A stretch of DNA of 64,000 bases, from contig LXQI01000015.1 of assembly GCA_001683845.1 (NCBI GenBank), forward strand, positions 1 through 64,000, read 5' to 3'. The notes under the pieces were generated by a model. That model saw only the letters and a list, made by a program, of their open reading frames with translations. It did no database searches and had not been told where the DNA came from. Each line of letters begins with the position of its first letter. The stretch's first letter is position 1. Below are positions 8,619 through 15,575 of the stretch, piece after piece. This DNA comes from Erythrobacter sp. ANT-B3C2 (GTDB lineage Bacteria; Pseudomonadota; Alphaproteobacteria; Sphingomonadales; Sphingomonadaceae). The translations under genes were made by a program, and so were the position numbers.

Positions 8619-9500
8619 ATGATCGATCTCTTGGCGGCCGGGGCGGCAGGCGCCATCCGCTGGTCCGAACTCGGCCTGAGGCCCGGCTTCGAGATCTTCG
8701 GCTTCACCCTGCGCTATTATTCGCTGGCCTATCTGGCGGGGATCCTGCTCGCCTATTGGCACCTTGGCCGGATGATCCAGGCGCCCGGCAGCCCGATGGC
8801 GCAGCGCCATCTCGACGATCTGTTCTTCTGGTGCACGCTGGGCGTCATCCTGGGCGGACGGCTCGGCTATGCGGCCTTCTACCAGCCGGGCCTGTTCACC
8901 GGCTGGACCTCCAGCGAATTCGTCGCGTGGGATCTGCTGCGGCTGTGGGATGGCGGGATGAGCTTCCACGGCGGCGTCATCGGCGTCACCGCGGCGATCG
9001 CCTTCGTCGCCCTGCGCGCGGGGATCTCCTTCCTCCGCGTGTGCGACTTTATCGCGGTCAACGTGGGCTTTGGCATGCTGTTCGGGCGGCTGGCCAATTT
9101 CATCAATGGCGAGCTGTACGGCCGGCCGGGCGACGTGCCTTGGGCGATGATCTTCCCCGCCGATCCGCTGGGCCTCGCCCGCCATCCCAGCCAGCTCTAC
9201 CAGGCGGTGCTGGAAGGCGCGCTGGTGGTGGCGGTGATGCTGCCGCTGTTCTGGTTCACCCGCGCCCGCTGGCGCCCGGGCCTGTTGGTGGGCACCTTTA
9301 CAATGGTGATCTCCCTCGGCCGCTTTATCGCCGAGTTCTTTCGCGAGCCGGATGCGCATCTGGCCGATTTCGCGCGCGAGAGCGGGCTCAACATGGGCCA
9401 GTGGCTCACCATCCCGCTGATCCTGGGCGGGCTGGCGCTGGTGATCTGGGCGCTGCGCCGGCCGGAATTGAACAGCATGAAGCATACCGCCCCTGCCTGA
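8619..9500 (+). CDS. lgt: Prolipoprotein diacylglyceryl transferase
   Basis: Integral inner-membrane enzyme that transfers diacylglycerol from phosphatidylglycerol to the lipobox cysteine of prolipoproteins, the first step of lipoprotein maturation. At 293 residues it has about seven hydrophobic helices and the family signatures YSLAYLAGILLAY, GGRLGYAAFYQPG, MSFHGGVIGV, and GRLANFINGELYGRP with the essential Arg/Asn/Glu cluster. Its ATG at 8619 has a weak upstream site. The 3' end reaches TGA at 9498-9500, and the following methyltransferase has its Shine-Dalgarno sequence 13 bp beyond, so the two are probably one operon. Lipoprotein substrates in this window include the predicted lipoproteins at 46.7 kb and 58.5 kb. 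Confidence 0.96.
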   Translation: MIDLLAAGAAGAIRWSELGLRPGFEIFGFTLRYYSLAYLAGILLAYWHLGRMIQAPGSPMAQRHLDDLFFWCTLGVILGGRLGYAAFYQPGLFTGWTSSEFVAWDLLRLWDGGMSFHGGVIGVTAAIAFVALRAGISFLRVCDFIAVNVGFGMLFGRLANFINGELYGRPGDVPWAMIFPADPLGLARHPSQLYQAVLEGALVVAVMLPLFWFTRARWRPGLLVGTFTMVISLGRFIAEFFREPDAHLADFARESGLNMGQWLTIPLILGGLALVIWALRRPELNSMKHTAPA

Positions 9501-9525
9501 GGATCAGGCCCCAGAGGAGGCGCTG

Positions 9526-10560
9526 CTGGCGGAGCGCTTCCGCCGCCTGATCGCGGATTCCGGGCCGATCAGCGTGCAGCACTTCATGGCCGAGGCCAAC
9601 GCCCGCTACTACGCCGCGCGCGACCCGCTGGGGGCGGCAGGCGATTTCGTCACCGCGCCCGAGATCAGCCAGATGTTCGGCGAACTCGCCGGCCTGTGGC
9701 TGACCGACCTTTGGCTGCGCGCCGGCCAGCCCATGGGTGCACATTATGTCGAACTCGGCCCCGGCCGCGGCACTCTGGCTGCCGATGCGCTGCGAGCAAT
9801 GGCGCCACACGGCCTCGCGCCGGGCATCCACCTCGTCGAAGGCTCACCCGCGCTGCGGCGGGTGCAGCAGGCCGCGCTGCCCGGCGCCACGTTTCACGAG
9901 GATCTCGCCAGCGTGCCAGAGGAGGGCCCGCTGCTGCTCGTCGCCAACGAGTTCCTCGACGCCCTGCCGATCCGCCCGTTGGTGCGCACCGAGGCGGGCT
10001 GGCGCGAGCGAATGGTCGGCCTCGATCCGCAGGGCCGCTTCGCCTTCATCGCCGGCGCCCGGCCGATGGACGCCGCCGTTCCGGCCGATCAGGCCACCGC
10101 CTTGCCGGGCACGATCCTCGAAACCTGCCCCGCCGCCGCTGCCGTTGTGCAGGAGATCGCCGGCCGGCTGGCGCGGCAGGGCGGCGCGGCGCTGCTGATC
10201 GATTACGGCTACGCGAATTCCCGCACCGGCTCCACCCTGCAGGCGGTGCACCGCCACCGGAAGGTCGCGGTCTTCGCCACCCCGGGCGAGGCCGATCTCA
10301 CCGCCCATGTCGATTTCGCCACTCTCGCCCAGATTGCGCGGGCCCAGGGCGCGCGCTGGCTCGGCACGGCGGAGCAGGGCGCCTGGCTGCGCGCAATGGG
10401 GCTCGACCAGCGTGCCACCGCTCTGTCCACCCGCTATCCGGAGCGAAGCGGAGAGCTTGCGAGCGCGGTCGAGCGGCTTGCGGGGCCGGAGCAAATGGGG
10501 GTGCTGTTCAAAGTAATGGGCCTCGCCGCACCCGGCTGGCCCGCTGCCGCCGGCTTCTGA
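9526..10560 (+). CDS. Class I SAM-dependent methyltransferase, MidA/NDUFAF7 family
   Basis: Homologue of NDUFAF7/MidA, arginine methyltransferases that in mitochondria act in complex I assembly. The signature ARYYAARDPLGAAGDFVTAP is followed by EISQMFGE, the SAM-binding VELGPGRGTLAADALR, VANEFLDALPI, and LLIDYGYA. Family N-termini begin near LAERFRRLIADSGPIS, which is encoded here from 9526 with no ATG, GTG or TTG. The frame opens only at 9481, after a TGA, and the next standard start (GTG 9574) would delete conserved residues. A perfect AGGAGG at 9515-9520 stands five bases before CTG 9526, so I infer a CUG start, giving 344 residues. GTG at 9574 remains the alternative. It is probably co-transcribed with lgt. 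Confidence 0.88.
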   Translation: MAERFRRLIADSGPISVQHFMAEANARYYAARDPLGAAGDFVTAPEISQMFGELAGLWLTDLWLRAGQPMGAHYVELGPGRGTLAADALRAMAPHGLAPGIHLVEGSPALRRVQQAALPGATFHEDLASVPEEGPLLLVANEFLDALPIRPLVRTEAGWRERMVGLDPQGRFAFIAGARPMDAAVPADQATALPGTILETCPAAAAVVQEIAGRLARQGGAALLIDYGYANSRTGSTLQAVHRHRKVAVFATPGEADLTAHVDFATLAQIARAQGARWLGTAEQGAWLRAMGLDQRATALSTRYPERSGELASAVERLAGPEQMGVLFKVMGLAAPGWPAAAGF

Positions 10561-10687
10561 ATCGGCCAGTCCGCCCCATAGAAGCGCCGTGCACCGCCAA
10601 GGGCGGAACGGCCACCGCCTCCCGCCCGTTCTCTCCAGCAGGTCCCCCGCGACCATGCGGGAATATTCGAAGATCAGGAGACAAATC

Positions 10688-11365
10688 ATGGGTGAATACG
10701 AACCCGAGGATTCCCGCAAGGTCACGCTGGGCAATAGCACCGCACCCGGCGAGCCGCCCCGCACCGGCCCGCGCGAAGGCGAGACCCGCGATCCGAACAG
10801 CAAGGGCGAGCAGGGCATACGCGCCGCACCACAGAGTGCAGCCGACGAACCCGCTGATTCGGAGCTGGGCCAAACCGCCCGCTCCAGCCCGAACCAGGCC
10901 GGCCAATCGCAGAGCCAGTCTCAAACCCAATCCCGCGGCGGCCAGACGCAATCACTCGGCGGCCAGACGCAATCACTCGGCGGGATGAGCCAATCCCAGG
11001 GCCGCTCCGTCGCAGCCCTGCAGCCCGAGCCGGAGCACGGCCAGACCCGGCAGGCCTCCCCGCCCGCCACCGCCCAGTACGAAAGCGGGCTCCCCACCGG
11101 GGGGGACGATTACATCGACAATGTGGACGGCAACACCGCGCCCGATCCCGCCGGCACCCCGCAAGCTATGCAGCAGGCCGATCCCGATGCCGAACGCAAG
11201 CGCCGCGAACAGGCCGCCAGCCAGAGCGGCACCGAAACCCCGCAGAACATGGGCGAGCCCGACCGTCCAGAAGGCGAGGACGACGAGGACGGGCTTGACC
11301 CGGACGAGGCGGGCTACGGCGGCGGCGGCGAGGAGCGGCTCGACAAGATCAACAAGGACGGTTGA
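10688..11365 (+). CDS. Hypothetical low-complexity acidic protein with Q/S repeats
   Basis: I do not recognise this 225-residue protein. It starts MGEYEPEDSRKVTLGN at an ATG preceded by a plausible AGGAGA site. It has no signal peptide or membrane segment and is rich in Gln, Ser, Gly, Pro and Asp. The middle (about residues 75-105) contains QSQSQSQTQS followed by two copies of GGQTQSL. The C-terminal third is acidic (EGEDDEDGLDPDEAGYGGGG). It looks intrinsically disordered. GC content and codon use match neighbours, so it is a native rather than a foreign gene. It follows the methyltransferase by 127 bp. Function unknown; a stress or desiccation-related hydrophilin-like role would be speculation. 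Confidence 0.7.
   Translation: MGEYEPEDSRKVTLGNSTAPGEPPRTGPREGETRDPNSKGEQGIRAAPQSAADEPADSELGQTARSSPNQAGQSQSQSQTQSRGGQTQSLGGQTQSLGGMSQSQGRSVAALQPEPEHGQTRQASPPATAQYESGLPTGGDDYIDNVDGNTAPDPAGTPQAMQQADPDAERKRREQAASQSGTETPQNMGEPDRPEGEDDEDGLDPDEAGYGGGGEERLDKINKDG
10937..10978 (+). repeat. 21-bp tandem repeat, two perfect copies, inside coding sequence
   Basis: Two identical 21-bp units (10937-10957 and 10958-10978) encode the heptad GGQTQSL twice, and a diverged third unit follows (GGMSQSQ). The length is a multiple of three, so copy-number change would lengthen or shorten the disordered Q/S tract without a frameshift. Confidence 0.9.
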
Positions 11366-11378
11366 TCCGCCGCGTGTG

Positions 11379-11699
11379 TTACGGGCGAGGCGGCGCCCCG
11401 CCACTCAGGCAGCGTCGGATGCGTGGGCCCAGTTCCAGCAGGAGCAGGATCGGCGTTGCCCACAGCCAGGTGAGCAGCGCCGCCTCCACCCAGCCGCGTT
11501 TCTCGGGCAGGCGGATGCTGCAACGGTAGGCGTCGATGAGCCCTTCGGGCGTGCAGGTCGATGGCCAGTAGGCCTGGGAAAGCAGGTACATCCCCAGCAC
11601 ACCCCAGCCTACCAGCGCCACTGCCAGGACCGCATAGCGGCTGGCGCGCACGTCTGGGTGCCCATGTTCGCCCGGTCTGGTGAGGCGCGAGGTTCGCAT
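11379..11699 (-). CDS. Hypothetical small membrane protein with two helices
   Basis: A 106-residue protein that I cannot assign to a family. It has a basic N-terminus (MRTSRLTRPGEHGHPD), a hydrophobic helix at about 22-42 (YAVLAVALVGWGVLGMYLL), a loop with two cysteines (STCTPE and YRCSIR) that would lie outside the cytoplasm, a second helix at about 72-90 and a short basic/proline tail. The loop cysteines could form a disulfide. It converges on the preceding low-complexity gene with a 13-bp gap and is divergent from the DUF2171 gene. The ATG at 11699 lacks a strong ribosome-binding site. Confidence 0.6.
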   Translation of the reverse strand: MRTSRLTRPGEHGHPDVRASRYAVLAVALVGWGVLGMYLLSQAYWPSTCTPEGLIDAYRCSIRLPEKRGWVEAALLTWLWATPILLLLELGPRIRRCLSGGAPPRP

Positions 11700-11799
11700 G
11701 AAGCTCCCTCTACGCGAACATCGTTAACATTTTGCACCCGCCGTCTGGACCCGTTTCGGTCCGGTGCGTTATCCCTGCAAAGCCCAAAGGAGACCTTCG

Positions 11800-12066
11800 A
11801 TGAGCGATGCAAGTGCCATCCAGGAGCACATGGAAGTGATCGGCGCCGATGGCGTCCCCGTCGGAACCGTAGACCGCGTCGAAGGCGATCGCATCAAGCT
11901 GACCAAAAGCAGCTCGGGCGCGGAGATCGAGGGCGCGGAAGGGGCCCATTCCGGCCACCACCACTACATTTCGCTCGGCCTCGTCGCCGAGGTCGAGGGC
12001 GATCAGGTCCGCCTTAGCGCCACGGCCGCCAACGCCCTGCTGTTCGAGGAGGAAGAGGACGGCTGA
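11800..12066 (+). CDS. DUF2171 domain protein
   Basis: An 88-residue soluble protein matching DUF2171: IQEHMEVIGADGVPVGTVDRVEGDRIKLTK followed by the histidine-containing HHHYISLGLVAEVEGD, shown here only in part. The fold is probably a PRC-barrel-like beta structure. The function is not established; members often appear in stress-related or envelope contexts. An AAGGAGA ribosome-binding site precedes the ATG at 11800. It converges with nrdA, the two stops being 22 bp apart. Confidence 0.85.
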   Translation: MSDASAIQEHMEVIGADGVPVGTVDRVEGDRIKLTKSSSGAEIEGAEGAHSGHHHYISLGLVAEVEGDQVRLSATAANALLFEEEEDG

Positions 12067-12087
12067 GCACGCGTCCCGTCCGCCCCA

Positions 12088-14022
12088 TCACTGACAGGCA
12101 AGGCATTCCTCGTAATCGGTCTGCTCGCCCCCAAGCTCGAACTTGGGCAGCGCCGTCGTATTGTCCGCTTCCACCCCGCCAGCGAAACCGGCCCGCTGCA
12201 CACTCTTCGAGCGCAGGTAATACAATGATTTGATCCCGCGCTCCCAGGCCTGGAAGTGCAGCATCATCAGGTCCCACTTGTCGACATCGGCGGGGATGAA
12301 CAGATTGAGGCTCTGCGCCTGGTCGATGAATGGCGCGCGGTCGGCGGCGAATTCCAGCAACCAGCGCTGGTCGATCTCGAAACTGGTGCGGTAAACCGCC
12401 TTTTCCTCCGGCGTCAGGCAGTCGAGGTGCTGGACCGATCCGCCTTTTTCCAGGATCGAGTTCCACACATTGGTCGAATCCTTCGCCTTCTCCCGCAGCA
12501 GCGCCTCGAGATAGGGGTTCTTGACCACGAAGCTGCCCGAGAGCGTCTTATGCGTGTAGATATTGGCCGGGATCGGTTCGATACAGGCGCTGGTGCCGCC
12601 GCAGATGATGCTGATGCTGGCGGTGGGCGCGATCGCCATCTTGCAGCTGAAGCGCTCCATCACCCCCATGTCCTCGGCATCGGGGCAGGCGCCGCGCTCT
12701 TCGGCGAGCACCATCGAGGCCTCGTTGGCCCGGGCGCTGATCTGCTGGAACATCTTGAGGTTCCAGGCCTTGGCCATCGCGGTTTCCCAGCCGATGGACT
12801 TCAGCTGCAGGAAGGAGTGGAAGCCCATCACCCCCAGGCCCACACTGCGCTCGCGCATCGCCGAATAGCGGGCGCGCGCCATCTCAGGCGGGGCATGGTC
12901 GATGTAATCCTGCAGCACATTGTCGAGGAAGCGCATCACGTCCTCCACAAAGTGCTTGTCCGCATGCCACTCGTCCCACTTCTCCAGGTTCAACGAGGAG
13001 AGGCAGCACACCGCGGTGCGATCGTTGCCCAAATGGTCGCGCCCCGTCGGCAGGGTGATCTCGGCGCACAGGTTCGAGGTGGAAACCTTGAGGCCCAGCT
13101 CGCGGTGGTGGCGCGGCATCATCCGGTTCACCGTGTCGGAGAACACGATATAGGGCTCGCCCGTCGCCAGCCGCGTTTCCACCAGCTTCTGGAACAGCGA
13201 GCGCGCATCCACCGTCGCGCGCACGCTGCCATCCTTGGGGCTGGTCAGCGGCCACGGCTCGCCCGCCCGCACCGCCTCCATGAAGGCGTCGGTGATCAGC
13301 ACGCCGTGGTGCAGGTTCAGCGCCTTGCGGTTGAAATCGCCCGATGGCTTGCGGATCTCGAGGAACTCCTCGATCTCCGGGTGGCTGACATCGAGATAGA
13401 CCGCGGCCGATCCGCGCCGCAGCGAGCCTTGGCTGATCGCCAGCGTCAGCGAATCCATCACGCGGACGAAGGGAATGATCCCGCTGGTCTTGCCGTTGAG
13501 CCCCACCGGCTCGCCGATCCCGCGAACATTGCCCCAATAGGTGCCGATCCCGCCCCCGCGGCTGGCCAGCCACACATTCTCGTTCCAGGTGGCGACGATC
13601 CCCTCCAGGCTGTCGTCCACGCTGTTGAGATAGCAGCTGATCGGCAGGCCGCGCCCGGTGCCGCCGTTGGAGAGCACCGGGGTCGCCGGCATGAACCACA
13701 GCTTTGAGATGTAGTCGTACAGCCGGCGGGCATGCGCCTCGTCATCGGCATAGGCGTCGGCCACGCGGGCGAACAGGTCCTGGAAGCCTTCGCCCGGCAA
13801 CAGGTAGCGGTCGCGCAGCGTGTCCTTGCCGAACTCGGTCAGCAGGTCGTCGCGCGCGGGCTCGGTGGGCACGGCGAAGCGGCGTGCGTTGATCGACTTG
13901 GAATCGCCCGCCTCGCGTTTGGCCACTGGCTCCGTCATCGGGGTGTCGCCCTTTTCCGCCGTCGCGTTCATGGTGTCGCCCTGCAAACCCATTGCCGCCT
14001 CGTCGCTGGTCCTGAAATCCAT
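12088..14022 (-). CDS. nrdA: Ribonucleoside-diphosphate reductase, class I alpha subunit
   Basis: Catalytic subunit making deoxyribonucleotides from NDPs, working with a radical-carrying beta subunit. At 644 residues it has the catalytic Asn-x-Cys-x-Glu (SNLCAEITLPT, near 321), partner cysteines in GLPISCYLN (near 130) and TAVCCLSSLN, the radical-transfer tyrosine pair in KSLYYLRS (near 600) and the C-terminal redox pair CLACQ. The YY pair argues for class I rather than the B12-dependent class II. It lacks the ~90-residue N-terminal ATP-cone of E. coli NrdA, so overall activity control by dATP may be absent or reside elsewhere. No nrdB is present in the window. I chose ATG 14022 (MDFRTSDEA) because of the AAGGGG upstream. 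Confidence 0.95.
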   Translation of the reverse strand: MDFRTSDEAAMGLQGDTMNATAEKGDTPMTEPVAKREAGDSKSINARRFAVPTEPARDDLLTEFGKDTLRDRYLLPGEGFQDLFARVADAYADDEAHARRLYDYISKLWFMPATPVLSNGGTGRGLPISCYLNSVDDSLEGIVATWNENVWLASRGGGIGTYWGNVRGIGEPVGLNGKTSGIIPFVRVMDSLTLAISQGSLRRGSAAVYLDVSHPEIEEFLEIRKPSGDFNRKALNLHHGVLITDAFMEAVRAGEPWPLTSPKDGSVRATVDARSLFQKLVETRLATGEPYIVFSDTVNRMMPRHHRELGLKVSTSNLCAEITLPTGRDHLGNDRTAVCCLSSLNLEKWDEWHADKHFVEDVMRFLDNVLQDYIDHAPPEMARARYSAMRERSVGLGVMGFHSFLQLKSIGWETAMAKAWNLKMFQQISARANEASMVLAEERGACPDAEDMGVMERFSCKMAIAPTASISIICGGTSACIEPIPANIYTHKTLSGSFVVKNPYLEALLREKAKDSTNVWNSILEKGGSVQHLDCLTPEEKAVYRTSFEIDQRWLLEFAADRAPFIDQAQSLNLFIPADVDKWDLMMLHFQAWERGIKSLYYLRSKSVQRAGFAGGVEADNTTALPKFELGGEQTDYEECLACQ

Positions 14023-14543
14023 GCCCTGCCGCCCCTTGTCGATACGGCGCGCCATCGCTGGCATTCGCCCCGTGCCCGAATCGGCCGGCAGCGCTTCAGA
14101 CTATCGCCACCCGTGCCGCTCCGGGGAAAAACTTATCCCCGGTTTGTTCTCATTGGGCGATGCGCGGCGCTCGCTGGCGCCCTCCCCAACATATAGATGC
14201 CCAGTGAGCCTCCTGCAATCCGACCCACAAGGGATAGTGGCTGGAAGCGAAACTCGACGCAAGGCCGCGCGGGCTGACCAAGGGTTAATGCGGAGGGCCT
14301 GAGCGGATGTCCAGCCGCCGCACGGCACGCGACGCGCGGGCCAAACGCACTTGCCGGCTCGCGCAAGCCCGAAAATGAAGCTGCGGAAAAGATTGCAACA
14401 ATCCGGCAGGATGATGGGCGAGGGCTCCAGCCATCATCGCTTTGCTGGTCCCGGCGGCCGACGGATTGTCCGTTCGCGAGTGGAACGGCAACGCCTGCGG
14501 ATCACTGGTGCGGTACCCTCCCGGCGGACCGAAGGAACACGAC
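14023..14543. other. 520-bp divergent non-coding region upstream of nrdA and the ClpP-like gene
   Basis: No convincing gene is visible. It must hold the nrdA promoter (minus strand) and the promoter of the ClpP-like gene (plus strand). A 7-bp hairpin with arms 14121-14127 and 14136-14142 flanks an A/T-rich loop. An AT-rich stretch at 14188-14198 (AACATATAGAT) is the best candidate for the nrdA -10 region or an NrdR box, but I cannot find a correctly spaced second NrdR box. Confidence 0.5.
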
Positions 14544-15119
14544 GTGGCGCTGGACGATCCATCTTTTTCGATCCGCCTCGGCGAGCCGGGTGCGCGGTTG
14601 CTGGGCAGCGTCGATCTGTCGATGATCCAGTCCCTGTGCGGCCAGCTCTTTACGGTTCCGAAGGGCGATCACCCGATCATTGTCGAGCTGACCACGCTCG
14701 GCGGAGACGCGGAGATGGGGCGGCGCGCCCTGCTCGAGATCGAGCTTGCGCGCGAGCGGTTCGCGCCCCGTCGGCTGGTGTTCCTGGGCAAGACCGTCGT
14801 CTATTCCGCCGGTGTCTCGTTGATGAGTGGCTTCCCGCGCGAGGATCGCTTCCTCACCAAGGATGCGATCCTGCTGATCCATTCCCGCCAGCTGGTGCAA
14901 TCCCTTGAGCTATCGGGTCCGCTGCGCGGCAGCGTCCCGAAGGTCAAGTCGATGCTTCACCAACTCAAGTGCGGCCACGATGTGGAAGAGCAGGCGTTCG
15001 AAAAGCTGATTGCGGGGAGCCAGGTGGACATGGACACGCTGCTCGAGAAGGCGCTCTACAACTGGTATATTACCGCCGCCGAGGCGGTCGAACTGGGCCT
15101 CGTCGCCGACATCGTCTGA
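14544..15119 (+). CDS. ClpP-like serine peptidase (crotonase fold)
   Basis: A 191-residue ClpP/SppA-type fold protein: IIVELTTLGGDAEMGRRAL corresponds to the oxyanion/substrate loop, VVYSAGVSLMSGF to the nucleophile-serine segment, AILLIHSRQ to the catalytic-histidine segment, and ITAAEAVELGLVADIV to the family C-terminus. The serine motif is SAGVSLM rather than the canonical ASMGA of housekeeping ClpP. It stands alone with no clpX or trigger factor next to it, so it is probably a divergent ClpP paralogue or a proteolytically altered relative. I start at GTG 14544, seven bases after a GAAGGA site; the open frame extends 34 codons upstream without family support. Confidence 0.75.
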   Translation: MALDDPSFSIRLGEPGARLLGSVDLSMIQSLCGQLFTVPKGDHPIIVELTTLGGDAEMGRRALLEIELARERFAPRRLVFLGKTVVYSAGVSLMSGFPREDRFLTKDAILLIHSRQLVQSLELSGPLRGSVPKVKSMLHQLKCGHDVEEQAFEKLIAGSQVDMDTLLEKALYNWYITAAEAVELGLVADIV

Positions 15120-15174
15120 CAGTGCGGGAGCCGGGCCCCACATCGCGCGTTGATCGGCACAAGGAGACGTCCGC

Positions 15175-15378
15175 ATGAAACCCCCCGCGCCCACCACGAC
15201 GCCCCTTTCCTCGGAAGAGCTGGAGAAGGACGCCGCCGAGGCCGGCGTCGCCTCCGACCAGTCGACCGGAGATGGCAGCGATCCTCACCTGCCGGCCAGC
15301 GAAGGTGAACTTGCCGGCAAGGCGGAGGGCCACAGCCCGACGCTCGAACGCAACATCGCCGAGCTTCCCCCGGGCTGA
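15175..15378 (+). CDS. Hypothetical small hydrophilic protein
   Basis: A 67-residue acidic, Pro/Ser/Glu-rich protein beginning MKPPAPTTTPLSSEELEKDA, with no membrane segment and no cysteine. I do not recognise it. It has a strong AAGGAG ribosome-binding site and starts 55 bp after the ClpP-like gene on the same strand, so the two are probably co-transcribed. Its composition suggests a disordered peptide. The following ~200 bp up to the nadB stop contain no supported gene. Confidence 0.65.
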   Translation: MKPPAPTTTPLSSEELEKDAAEAGVASDQSTGDGSDPHLPASEGELAGKAEGHSPTLERNIAELPPG

Positions 15379-15575
15379 TCGGCCGAGCTCGCCCCACACA
15401 GGCTGGGCCGTTGTGCACACCCTCGGCCGCTCCGCCGCCGCCCTTGCCATGGCGGGCTGCGCGAATCGCCCCGCCCAGCACGCTCAACCGGGTGGTGGAA
15501 TACACCGCCAGCCGACAAAGGGCTTTGACCACCGGCCAGTCGGAGTTCGCGATGCTCGAGCCTTAGCGGGGCGGC

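Noticed and set aside
14186-14240. A pair of NrdR boxes upstream of nrdA
   Set aside because: Two partial matches exist, but their centres are about 39 bp apart rather than the usual ~31-32, and each differs from the consensus at several positions.
15379-15575. A minus-strand frame beginning MVKALCRLAVYSTTRL before the nadB 3' end
   Set aside because: It runs antisense into the supported small gene at 15.2 kb and becomes Gly/Arg-rich; there is no family match and no ribosome-binding site.
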